9,151 nucleotides of DNA from Croceimicrobium sp965658275 (GCA_965658275.1 CBFHRN010000072.1:1-9151); one strand, 5' to 3'; counted from the stretch's first letter, positions 1-6,265 are shown. Numbers and translations: made by a program. Notes: generated by a model from the letters alone, not told the origin.

Positions 1-14
1 TTGGAAACGCGGCA

Positions 15-148
15 CTAATTCTGTAAATCGATTCCGTCATATCCATGGCCCTTTGCCATACTTTTAAGTTTTTGTAGCGATGCATATTTAATCATGGTTT
101 TGGTTTTATGGTTATATTCTCTATACTCTAAGTTCTAGATTCTAAATT
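15..148. other. Intergenic stretch after fadN, no gene recognised
   Basis: I see no recognisable gene here. The minus strand holds a 26-codon ORF at 95-15 with an ATG start, and two plus-strand frames are open from the window edge to early stops, at about 26 and about 67. None has a sequence I recognise, and all are short enough to be chance. In relatives with a MarR-fadN pair the next gene is normally a thiolase (fadA). If it is present here it must begin before position 1. Confidence 0.4.
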
Positions 149-154
149 CTAATT
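128..154. repeat. Heptamer tandem array (CTARRTT) over the fadN stop
   Basis: Four consecutive 7-nt units read CTAAGTT, CTAGATT, CTAAATT and a shortened CTAATT. The array overlaps the last codons of fadN: its stop codon is formed by 149-151 on the minus strand. The 7-nt period is the same as in the heptad repeats at 3092-3230 and 6266-6385, although the unit sequence differs. There is no T-tract hairpin, so this is not a classical terminator. Confidence 0.6.
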
Positions 155-2554
155 CCTCAAGGGTTTCCCCGTCTTCAACATATGCTGTATCCTTTCCATG
201 GTTTTCTTTTCGGTACAAAGGCTTAAGAAGGCTTCGCGCTCAAGGTCGAGGAGGTATTGCTCCGATACCATAGTAGGCTCAGAAAGGTCTCCTCCACTCA
301 TTACATAGGCGAGTTTCTCCACCATTTTCTTCTCGTGCTCGGTAATGTAACCGCCTTCTAGCATGGTGTGGGCGCCTACAGTGAACATACCTAAGGCTTG
401 GCGTCCCAATACTTTCACATCGCGTTCTTTTACCGGCATAATGTAGCCCGCTTCCGCTAAGGCGATCGCTTTGGCTTTGGCATCGGCAATAAGGCGGTGA
501 CGGTTCATGGATATACCATCGCGTCCTTCTACAAAGAGACCCATATTAAAGGCCTCTTTAGCGGATTTCGCTACTTGCGCCTGACCGATCCTAAAGAGAT
601 TCTCGCGGTAGGCATTGGTTTCGATATCGTCTTTGAGATAGCGTTGTGCCGCTCGACGGGTAAGTTCTTTGGTTCCACCACCGCCAGGAATTACCCCTAC
701 GCCGAATTCTACTAAACCGATATAGGTTTCGGCCGCAGCTTGCACCGCATCCGCGTGAAGCGACATTTCGCAACCTCCGCCCAAGGCCATTTGATGAGGC
801 GCTACCACCACCGGAATGCTGGAGTAACGCACGCGCATCATGGTATCTTGGAAGTACTTAATGGCAAAATTAAGCTCATCGTACTCCTGCTCTACCGCCA
901 TCATAAAGATCATCGCTAGGTTGGCACCCACGGAGAAGTTATCCCCTTGATTGGAAATTACCACCCCGCGGTAGTCTTTCTCGGCCAGCTCAATACCTTT
1001 ATTAATACCGGCTAAAACGCCGCCACCTAAAGAGTTCATCTTGGAGCGGAATTCAATATTTAGAATACCGTCGCCCAAATCCTGTACGGCGCATTCCTTG
1101 TTTTCCCAAACAGTTCGGCTCGGACGAATATGATCGAGTACAATAAAGCTATCACCACCAGGCAGCGCCTTATAGGCTTTGTCGCCGATGTGATAGAATT
1201 GCCCCTGACCTTCCTTCACGGTGTAGAAGGAACTATGTCCGGCAGCTTTCATATCACTTACCCAAGGGGCTAGGCTTAAACCTTCGGCTTCAATCAATTT
1301 GACTCCTTTGTCTAAACCAATGGCATCCCAAATCTCAAAGGGACCGTGCTTCCAGCCGAAGCCCGCGCGCATGCCTTGATCGATACGGAATAAATCATCT
1401 GCAATCTCCGGAATACGGTTAGCCGCATAGGCTAAAATACCCGCTACCGAACGACGGTAAAACTCGCCGGCTTTGTCTTTGCCGCCAATAAGCACCTTCC
1501 AGCGCTCGCGTACATCGTCAATGTTCTTAGTGAGTTCCAAAGTGGGGAACTTCGACTTTTCCTGTGGGGTGTATTCTAAGGTATCAAGGTCAAGCGAGAG
1601 AATCTCCGACTTGCCATTTTCGCCTTTTACTTTTTTGTAGAAACCCTGACCGGTTTTGGAACCCAGCCAATTGTTTTCCTGCATTTTCTGCAAGAAGGCC
1701 GGTAAAACGAATTTGTCTTTTTGCTCATCATTTGGAACCGCTTGAGCCAGACCATTGGCCACATGAATGAGGGTATCTAAACCTACTACGTCTGCCGTAC
1801 GGAAAGTGGCCGATTTTGGTCGACCGATGAGTGGCCCGGTTAATTTATCGATATCTTCTACCGAAAGGCCCATTTCGGAAACCTTATGGAAGAGGTCCAT
1901 GATGCCAAATACCCCGACGCGGTTGGCGATAAAGGCGGGGGTGTCTTTACAGAGAACGGTGGTTTTTCCTAAGAAACGATCCCCGTAATGCATAAAGAAG
2001 TCAACCACCGCCGGATCAGTTTTAGGGGTCGGGATAATCTCCAACAATTCGAGGTAGCGGGGCGGGTTAAAGAAGTGGGTTCCTAAGAAGTGTTTTTGGA
2101 AATCTTCACTTCGGCCTTGCAACATCAAATGGATAGGAATCCCCGAAGTATTCGAAGATATGTAGGTACCCGGTTTACGATGTTGCTCCACCTTTTCAAA
2201 TAGACTTTGCTTTATATCTAAACGTTCGACCACCACTTCAATAATCCAGTCGGTATCGGCAATTTTCGAAAGATCATCTTCCAGATTACCGGTGCTAATA
2301 CGAGAGGCATAGGCCTTATCGAAAAGCGGTGTCGGATTCATTTTTACCGCTTTGGTTAAACTTTCGTTTACAATGCGGTTGCGCACCTTAGGATGCTCGA
2401 GGCTTAAGCCTGCTTTCTCCTCTTTTTCCGTCAATTCGCGCGGAACGATGTCCAATAAAAGTACCCGTACGCCAATATTGGCTAGATGACAAGCAATCTG
2501 ACTCCCCATAATACCGGAGCCAATTACCGTAGCGTGTTTAATAGTCTTCTTCAT
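149..2554 (-). CDS. fadN: FadN-type bifunctional 3-hydroxyacyl-CoA dehydrogenase / enoyl-CoA hydratase
   Basis: This 801-residue cytoplasmic enzyme should carry out the hydration and NAD-dependent dehydrogenation steps of fatty-acid beta-oxidation. Its domain order is dehydrogenase first, hydratase last, the reverse of E. coli FadB and like Bacillus FadN (about 790 residues). The NAD-binding Rossmann motif GSGIMG is at residues 12-17 with acidic D35 at the end of strand 2. The dehydrogenase catalytic pair is H160 (THFFNP) and E172, followed by N211 in FIANRV. The stretch GPLIGRPKSATFRT (240-253) is typical of FadN. The hydratase domain (about 490-700) has the oxyanion-hole segment ALGGGCE and both catalytic glutamates, E596 and E616, 20 residues apart as in crotonase. 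Both activities therefore look intact. The ATG start is 1 bp after the MarR gene stop, implying co-transcription and probably translational coupling. Usual partners, thiolase and acyl-CoA dehydrogenase, are not visible. Confidence 0.95.
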   Translation of the reverse strand: MKKTIKHATVIGSGIMGSQIACHLANIGVRVLLLDIVPRELTEKEEKAGLSLEHPKVRNRIVNESLTKAVKMNPTPLFDKAYASRISTGNLEDDLSKIADTDWIIEVVVERLDIKQSLFEKVEQHRKPGTYISSNTSGIPIHLMLQGRSEDFQKHFLGTHFFNPPRYLELLEIIPTPKTDPAVVDFFMHYGDRFLGKTTVLCKDTPAFIANRVGVFGIMDLFHKVSEMGLSVEDIDKLTGPLIGRPKSATFRTADVVGLDTLIHVANGLAQAVPNDEQKDKFVLPAFLQKMQENNWLGSKTGQGFYKKVKGENGKSEILSLDLDTLEYTPQEKSKFPTLELTKNIDDVRERWKVLIGGKDKAGEFYRRSVAGILAYAANRIPEIADDLFRIDQGMRAGFGWKHGPFEIWDAIGLDKGVKLIEAEGLSLAPWVSDMKAAGHSSFYTVKEGQGQFYHIGDKAYKALPGGDSFIVLDHIRPSRTVWENKECAVQDLGDGILNIEFRSKMNSLGGGVLAGINKGIELAEKDYRGVVISNQGDNFSVGANLAMIFMMAVEQEYDELNFAIKYFQDTMMRVRYSSIPVVVAPHQMALGGGCEMSLHADAVQAAAETYIGLVEFGVGVIPGGGGTKELTRRAAQRYLKDDIETNAYRENLFRIGQAQVAKSAKEAFNMGLFVEGRDGISMNRHRLIADAKAKAIALAEAGYIMPVKERDVKVLGRQALGMFTVGAHTMLEGGYITEHEKKMVEKLAYVMSGGDLSEPTMVSEQYLLDLEREAFLSLCTEKKTMERIQHMLKTGKPLRN

Positions 2555-2555
2555 C

Positions 2556-3008
2556 TTAGTCCTTAAGTTCTTGTGTTGCCAATTTATTTTCCAGGATCAT
2601 ACTATTGATGCCCTCAATGACATTAAAAAAGGTGCCCAAATCAGCTTCTGAGAAGCGATCACGCACCTGCGTATTAAAGCTAATTACCGCCGCCTTGGCG
2701 TCGGCTCTTTTCTCAATTCCAAAATCCGTCAAAAAAACCAATACCGAACGACCGTCGGCCGGGTTAGGGCGTCTTTCAATCAAGCCCTTTTCTTCCATGC
2801 CTTTTAGCGTACGAGACAAACTGGTTGCTTCCATGCCCATCCGTGGACCTAAGGCGGTACTGGGTGTACCCGTTTCCTTATCTATGTTCAATAAGACATA
2901 ACCTGCGGCCATGGAAGCCCCATAACCCGCGGCTACTTCATTGTACATTTTAGCTATACTCTGCCAGGTTCTCTTAATGTGAAAATCGACGGTCTCTTCC
3001 TGTTTCAA
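2556..3008 (-). CDS. MarR-family regulator of the fadN operon
   Basis: A 150-residue winged-helix regulator. Residues about 55-95 form the DNA-binding part: recognition helix at about 61-77 (ATSLSRTLKGMEEKGLIERR) and a wing carrying D85 and R87 of the MarR D-x-R signature, then VFLTDFG. The flanking helices (8-40 and 97-145) would form the dimer interface. The start codon is TTG: the frame is closed by TAG at 3030-3032, no ATG lies between, and the N-terminus MKQEETVDFHIK fits remembered relatives of this subfamily. The next in-frame ATG (M21) would remove the first helix. The gene lies 1 bp upstream of fadN, so it probably represses its own beta-oxidation operon and responds to an acyl-CoA or fatty-acid ligand (inference). 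A palindrome 38 bp upstream is the likely binding site. Confidence 0.92.
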   Translation of the reverse strand: MKQEETVDFHIKRTWQSIAKMYNEVAAGYGASMAAGYVLLNIDKETGTPSTALGPRMGMEATSLSRTLKGMEEKGLIERRPNPADGRSVLVFLTDFGIEKRADAKAAVISFNTQVRDRFSEADLGTFFNVIEGINSMILENKLATQELKD

Positions 3009-3029
3009 ATTGTATTTTTTGAGGAAGGG

Positions 3030-3057
3030 CTAAGATATAAAAAATTATGCATGCATA
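3030..3057 (-). promoter_or_regulatory. MarR operator palindrome and probable promoter
   Basis: A perfect 12-bp palindrome, TATGCATGCATA, lies at 3046-3057, 38 bp upstream of the regulator start. On the minus strand it is followed by TATCTTAG (3037-3030), one mismatch from the Bacteroidota -7 box TAnnTTTG. The palindrome would then fall in the spacer or -33 region of the promoter, where a bound MarR dimer would block transcription. The palindrome is read directly; the promoter and the repressor link are inferred. Confidence 0.6.
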
Positions 3058-3091
3058 GGAAATGGAAGAGGAGAGTCTATAGATTAAAAGT

Positions 3092-3230
3092 TAGATATGA
3101 GATGTGAGATGTGTGTCCGTCCCTGATATAGATTGACCACAATTAATGAGTTCTCAGGTCTTAAAGCGACGTAGGAGCAGGTCTCATATCTCACATCCAA
3201 GAGCGACGCAGGAGCGTTCTCACATCGCAC
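3092..3230. repeat. Heptad inverted-repeat element 1
   Basis: Non-coding element between the membrane-protein gene and marR. The left arm (3092-3112) has three heptads, TAGATAT GAGATGT GAGATGT. The right arm (3182-3198) has TCTCATA TCTCACA TCC, an imperfect inverted match (about 14 of 16). Two direct copies of a conserved word follow on the minus strand: AGCGACgtAGGAGC at 3165-3178 and AGCGACgcAGGAGCGTTCTC at 3202-3221. The second copy begins about 9 nt after the stop of the minus-strand gene at 3236. A related element follows acr3 at 6266-6385. There is no ORF and no transposase. Confidence 0.7.
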
Positions 3231-3235
3231 AACTC

Positions 3236-3946
3236 CTAACAGCTATACACCGCTATCCTTTGTCTCAATTCATCCAATTGCGATTCTGCTGTTTGAAGTA
3301 AACGCCCTACCACCACTAGAAGTAAAACATTAATGAGGGTCAGGCTTAAGGCAAAAGCTTGATGAATAATTGCCGTAGAATGCAGGTAATCTGAAGCATC
3401 AAATTTTAAGACATTAAAACCTGGACCCATGAAAACCACGTAAAAAATGATGCCTCCCTGATAAACGGATCCCATGAGCATGCTTTGGTCCCCATCCAAG
3501 CTTTTAGCTAAACTTCGTTTCTTCCAAAACATAAATATAAGACCGACAATCGCCACTAAATAATTTAATTGCACCAAGGCCAAACTTGATGGTGGATAGT
3601 AATAGACCAGACTTAAAAAAAGCATCAGAACAAGGGCAAAGGCCATGACCTTAGGTGGTTTCAACCAGGATTTAAATTCTAGCCAGGCTTTTTGGTAAAA
3701 GCGCTTAGCCACGGTCTTTTCATGGGCTTCCGCCACTTCACTCAAACCAAAAATCCCAAAAGACTTGTACACTTTATGAAAGGCGTCCTTGAAAGTCAGG
3801 TTGGGGTCTTCTTCCCAATGGCTTTCAATACGGCTGGCTATATGATCGACCAACTCCATCCGCAACTCTAGGTATTGGATTTCTTTCCGCTTGCAAAAAG
3901 CGTAAACCTCTTGCAGCTCTTCCTGCTTTAATTTGCGCTTATCCAT
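3236..3946 (-). CDS. PadR-linked four-helix membrane protein, function unknown
   Basis: A 236-residue protein. Residues 1-95 form a soluble helical region with the acidic/amphipathic motif YLELRMELVDHIASRIE (25-41). Four predicted membrane helices follow at about 100-117, 122-141, 157-176 and 192-217, and a short polar tail ends in Cys. I chose the ATG at 3946: it overlaps the padR stop by 8 bp (ATGGATAA), a usual coupling arrangement, and the upstream 27 codons of open frame lie inside padR. Proteins of this plan, an N-terminal helical module plus several membrane helices encoded directly after a PadR regulator, recall the HAAS-type (HTH-associated alpha-helical signalling) partners and DUF1700-like proteins of PadR pairs. 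That assignment is by resemblance only. No enzymatic motif is visible. A role in membrane sensing or in controlling the PadR protein is inference. Confidence 0.8.
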   Translation of the reverse strand: MDKRKLKQEELQEVYAFCKRKEIQYLELRMELVDHIASRIESHWEEDPNLTFKDAFHKVYKSFGIFGLSEVAEAHEKTVAKRFYQKAWLEFKSWLKPPKVMAFALVLMLFLSLVYYYPPSSLALVQLNYLVAIVGLIFMFWKKRSLAKSLDGDQSMLMGSVYQGGIIFYVVFMGPGFNVLKFDASDYLHSTAIIHQAFALSLTLINVLLLVVVGRLLQTAESQLDELRQRIAVYSC

Positions 3947-4277
3947 AATTGGGTTTTTTAAAAATGGCCTGTAAGGCGCCGAGGTAAGTATCCAGCTCCT
4001 CCTCCATCTTAGTAAGGTAATCCTCACTTTGCTTACCTGGCGCCAAGCGGTAATACTTGCGAGGTCGACTCCCTTCCGATTTAAATTCCGCGACTAGCAA
4101 TCCTTGCTCTTCCAGCTTATGCAGCACGGGGTAAAGGGCCCCTTCATTTAATTTGATCACTCCTTTCGTTCGTTCCTCCACTATGCGGGTGAGGGCATAA
4201 CCATAGGTCTCCCCTTCTTCCGCAATAAGATGCAACAGAATGTCTTCTAAAAAGCCTTTGATGTAGGATTTTCGCAT
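3939..4277 (-). CDS. PadR-family transcriptional regulator
   Basis: A 112-residue, compact (PadR-s2 type) winged-helix regulator. Family motifs in order are Y25-G-Y27 after helix 1, the recognition region EGALYPVLHKLEEQGL (45-60), and the wing ending RKYYRL (73-78). A C-terminal helix (82-106) would mediate dimerisation. It is the first gene of a two-gene unit, with its stop inside the start of the membrane-protein gene. PadR proteins of this size commonly autoregulate. The perfect palindrome at the start codon supports that here. The ligand is unknown. It is divergent from arsR (94 bp apart), but nothing seen ties it to arsenic. Confidence 0.93.
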   Translation of the reverse strand: MRKSYIKGFLEDILLHLIAEEGETYGYALTRIVEERTKGVIKLNEGALYPVLHKLEEQGLLVAEFKSEGSRPRKYYRLAPGKQSEDYLTKMEEELDTYLGALQAIFKKPNYG

Positions 4278-4295
4278 ACCTCAGAATCTGAGGTA
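4277..4295. promoter_or_regulatory. PadR operator palindrome abutting the padR start codon
   Basis: TACCTCAGAATCTGAGGTA is a perfect inverted repeat with 9-bp arms around one central base. Its last base on the minus strand is the A of the padR ATG. Just upstream on the minus strand, TATTTTTA (4301-4294) is one mismatch from a TAnnTTTG -7 box, which would put the transcription start inside the palindrome. Binding here would block initiation, and the hairpin in a transcript could also mask the start codon. The palindrome is seen; its ownership by this PadR is inferred from position. Confidence 0.72.
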
Positions 4296-4321
4296 AAAAT
4301 AATTAATTGGGCGATTCCAGC

Positions 4322-4340
4322 AAATTTTCGTTTAAAATTT
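4322..4340. promoter_or_regulatory. Candidate ArsR operator (inverted repeat)
   Basis: AAATTTTCGTTTAAAATTT is a perfect inverted repeat with 7-bp arms and a 5-nt spacer. It lies 31 bp upstream of the arsR ATG, in the 94-bp divergent region shared with padR. The AT-rich dyad, size and place are right for an ArsR/SmtB operator. A weak -7 candidate, TAATTTTA (4362-4369), lies immediately before the ATG. If it is used, the transcript would be leaderless or translation would start at the ATG at 4381 or 4387. AT-rich sequence makes chance dyads more likely. Confidence 0.4.
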
Positions 4341-4371
4341 CCCTCCTTACTCTATTCATCGTAATTTTACA

Positions 4372-4722
4372 ATGAAAGTAATGAATATGGGCCTTAGCAA
4401 GAACATTCTGTTTACAGAAGCGCAAAATGAAGTGGCGTCTACGGCCAAGGCGCTCGGCCATCCGGCACGGATTGCCATCCTTCAACACCTCATTAAAACC
4501 AATGCCTGTATTAATGGCGATTTGGTGGAAGAAATTGGTTTAGCCCAAGCCACCATAAGTCAGCATTTACGGGCCCTTAAAGAGGTAGGTTTAATCCAAG
4601 GAACCATAGAGGGAACGAAAGTAAATTATTGTATTAATCCGCTACGATGGGCAGAAATAAAGCAAAGTCTGTCAATTTTATTCGACTCTTTTGAAGAGTC
4701 CGTCCAACCAAACTGCTGTTAA
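4372..4722 (+). CDS. arsR: ArsR/SmtB-family arsenic-responsive repressor
   Basis: A 116-residue cytoplasmic winged-helix repressor, first gene of the arsenic operon. The entry motif ALGHPARIAIL (27-37) and the recognition helix AQATISQHLRALKEVGLI (58-75) are classical, followed by the wing IEGTKVNYCIN. The usual metal-binding ELCVCDL box is absent. The cysteines are C46 (ACINGDL, shifted relative to the canonical box), C87 (YCIN) and a terminal pair, C115-C116. An As(III) site built from these is likely, since ArsR proteins are known to have evolved such sites independently in different places. The start at 4372 is uncertain: ATGs at 4381 and 4387 are also in frame and lie before the conserved domain. 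The DUF6428 gene follows after 33 bp. Release by arsenite should induce acr3. Confidence 0.93.
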   Translation: MKVMNMGLSKNILFTEAQNEVASTAKALGHPARIAILQHLIKTNACINGDLVEEIGLAQATISQHLRALKEVGLIQGTIEGTKVNYCINPLRWAEIKQSLSILFDSFEESVQPNCC

Positions 4723-4755
4723 GGGTTGCAAGCCCAATTTCCTAATACTTAGCAA

Positions 4756-5223
4756 ATGAAACTCTCTGAATTTAAACATCACTTAAGCCAGCTCAAAGCC
4801 CTGCACTTCGTATTACCAAGCGGGGAATCGGTTCCCAGTCATTTTCATGTAACCGAAATTGGGGCTATCGAAAAGCATTTTATCGATTGTGGTGGAACTA
4901 TTCGCTCAGAATCTAAAGTGAACTTCCAATTATGGACCGCCGAAGATGTAGACCATCGACTGCAAGCCCTTAAGCTTCGTGATATTATTTCTTTATCTGA
5001 AGAAAAGCTAGGCTTGGAGGACCATGAAATCGAAGTCGAATACCAAGGGGAAACCATTGGAAAATACGGCCTGGAATTTAAAGAGGGTGTTTTTCACTTG
5101 AGCAGTACCCAAACCGACTGCCTAGCGAAGGATCAGTGTGGTATTCCGATGGAAAAACCCCGCCTCAAACTTTCCGAATTATCAAAAAGTACCAGCTGCG
5201 CCACGGGTTCGGGTTGCTGTTAA
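4756..5223 (+). CDS. DUF6428 family protein of the arsenic operon
   Basis: A 155-residue soluble protein that I recognise as the DUF6428 family, found in Bacteroidota ars operons; its biochemical function is not established. Recognisable stretches are PSHFHVTEIG (27-36, two histidines on one face), HFIDCGGT (41-48), NFQLW (56-60), the acidic GLEDHEIEVEYQG (86-98) and TDCLAKDQCGIP (120-131). There are six cysteines (45, 122, 128, 148, 154, 155), and the tail SCATGSGCC resembles a soft-metal ligand. No membrane segment or signal peptide is seen. It sits between arsR and acr3 (33 bp and 10 bp gaps), so it is certainly part of the arsenic response. Possible roles are arsenite binding or delivery to the pump, or a thiol-dependent reductase (inference). 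Confidence 0.88.
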   Translation: MKLSEFKHHLSQLKALHFVLPSGESVPSHFHVTEIGAIEKHFIDCGGTIRSESKVNFQLWTAEDVDHRLQALKLRDIISLSEEKLGLEDHEIEVEYQGETIGKYGLEFKEGVFHLSSTQTDCLAKDQCGIPMEKPRLKLSELSKSTSCATGSGCC

Positions 5224-5233
5224 ACGATTCGAA

Positions 5234-6265
5234 ATGGGCAGCCCAAAACTTTCTTTTCTCGACCGCTTTCTGAGCCTGTGGATTTTTAGCGCCATGGCCT
5301 TAGGGGTGGGCCTAGGTTACTTCTTCCCTAGCCTCTCTAGTTATGTGGAATCCCTTAGCTGGGGTAGTACCAATATTCCTATTGCTATCGGACTGATTGT
5401 AATGATGTTCCCTCCGCTCACCAAGGTGAATTACGGCTTATTGCCGAAAGTCTTTCGCAATGTGAGGGTGCTGAGTATTTCCTTAGTACTCAACTGGGTG
5501 ATAGGTCCGATTTTGATGTTTGCCTTAGCGGTTATTTTCCTACGCGATCAACCCGAATACATGTCGGGTTTAATACTTATTGGCCTCGCGCGTTGCATTG
5601 CTATGGTATTGGTATGGAATGACTTAGCGGAAGGCAGCAAAGAGTACGGCGCCGGATTGGTGGCGCTCAACAGTATTTTCCAAGTCTTTGCCTATTCCTT
5701 TTACGCCTGGCTTTTTATGAGTGAAATTCCCCAATGGTTGGGTTTGGAAGGAGTGGCCATTGAGATCTCCATCCGCACAATTGCCGAAAGTGTTGCTATT
5801 TACTTAGGCATTCCCTTTGCCTTGGGTATTCTTATCCGTCAGTGGAGTCTTCGAGTGAAGGGTTCCGATTGGTTGGAAAAGCGATTGCTCCCTAAAATTT
5901 CCCCGCTCACCTTAGTGGCCTTGCTCTTCACCATTCTTATTATGTTCTCCCTTAAAGGTGAGCATATTCTTAAGCTTCCGCTGGATGTCGTTCAGATTGC
6001 AATTCCCTTGCTGCTCTATTTTGGCATTATGTTCTTTATCGGCTATTTCACCACCCAGTGGTCGGGTGCGCCTTACGACCAAAAGGCCGCAGTGGCTTTT
6101 ACGGCGGCCGGTAATAATTTTGAATTGGCCATTGCCGTGGCCGTGGCGGTCTTTGGCCTAAACAGCGGACAAGCTTTCACAGGTGTAATCGGACCTCTTA
6201 TTGAGGTGCCGGCCTTAATAATCTTGGTGGGCGTGGCTAAAAAGTTGAGGGGCCGCACTTCTTAA
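5234..6265 (+). CDS. acr3: Acr3-family arsenite efflux permease
   Basis: A 343-residue inner-membrane transporter of the ACR3 (BART superfamily) arsenite exporters, with about ten hydrophobic helices and normal family length. Diagnostic stretches are MMFPPLTKVNYG (57-68), LNWVIGPILMFALA (86-99), GLARCIAMVLVWNDLA (117-132) with the essential cysteine at C121, AFTAAGNNFELAIAVAVAVFG (288-308) and GPLIEVPALI (320-329) with the conserved glutamate E324. It expels As(OH)3 driven by the proton gradient. The open frame runs upstream to 5138, inside the DUF6428 gene, but the hydrophilic residues this would add have no family counterpart. I chose the ATG at 5234, 10 bp after the DUF6428 stop. It is the last gene of the operon; a heptad repeat element begins directly after its stop. 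Confidence 0.95.
   Translation: MGSPKLSFLDRFLSLWIFSAMALGVGLGYFFPSLSSYVESLSWGSTNIPIAIGLIVMMFPPLTKVNYGLLPKVFRNVRVLSISLVLNWVIGPILMFALAVIFLRDQPEYMSGLILIGLARCIAMVLVWNDLAEGSKEYGAGLVALNSIFQVFAYSFYAWLFMSEIPQWLGLEGVAIEISIRTIAESVAIYLGIPFALGILIRQWSLRVKGSDWLEKRLLPKISPLTLVALLFTILIMFSLKGEHILKLPLDVVQIAIPLLLYFGIMFFIGYFTTQWSGAPYDQKAAVAFTAAGNNFELAIAVAVAVFGLNSGQAFTGVIGPLIEVPALIILVGVAKKLRGRTS

Noticed and set aside
15..95. 26-codon minus-strand ORF beyond fadN
   Set aside because: It is short, unrecognised and has no visible coding constraint. It could be chance; kept only as a note in the intergenic entry.
497..1988. Plus-strand open frames at 497-715, 1564-1770 and 1767-1988, and a minus-strand frame at 591-773
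   Set aside because: All lie inside fadN in other frames. Their translations are Arg/Pro/Cys/Trp-rich with no recognisable domain, whereas fadN is complete with intact catalytic residues.
2605..2901. 98-codon plus-strand frame opposite marR
   Set aside because: It is antisense to a clear MarR gene; there is no family resemblance and no promoter.
3092..3230. Possible CRISPR array
   Set aside because: The units are contiguous heptads in inverted arms, not 24-40 nt direct repeats separated by unique spacers, and there are no cas genes.
3947..4027. 27-codon upstream extension of the membrane-protein frame
   Set aside because: It lies wholly inside padR in another frame. The ATG at 3946 gives the standard stop/start overlap, and the extension (RITLLRWRRSW) is typical out-of-frame sequence.
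4303..4488. 61-codon minus-strand frame spanning the arsR start region
   Set aside because: It overlaps the arsR N-terminus and the divergent promoter, and has no recognisable sequence.
4845..5057. 70-codon minus-strand frame inside the DUF6428 gene
   Set aside because: It is a Ser-rich antisense shadow of a recognised protein family.
5138..5233. N-terminal extension of Acr3 overlapping the DUF6428 gene by 86 bp
   Set aside because: The added residues are hydrophilic and read the DUF6428 gene out of frame. The ATG at 5234 gives the normal family length.
5958..6258. Frames at 5958-6161 (plus) and 6073-6258 (minus) inside acr3
   Set aside because: They are shadows of the Acr3 helices, lacking independent support.
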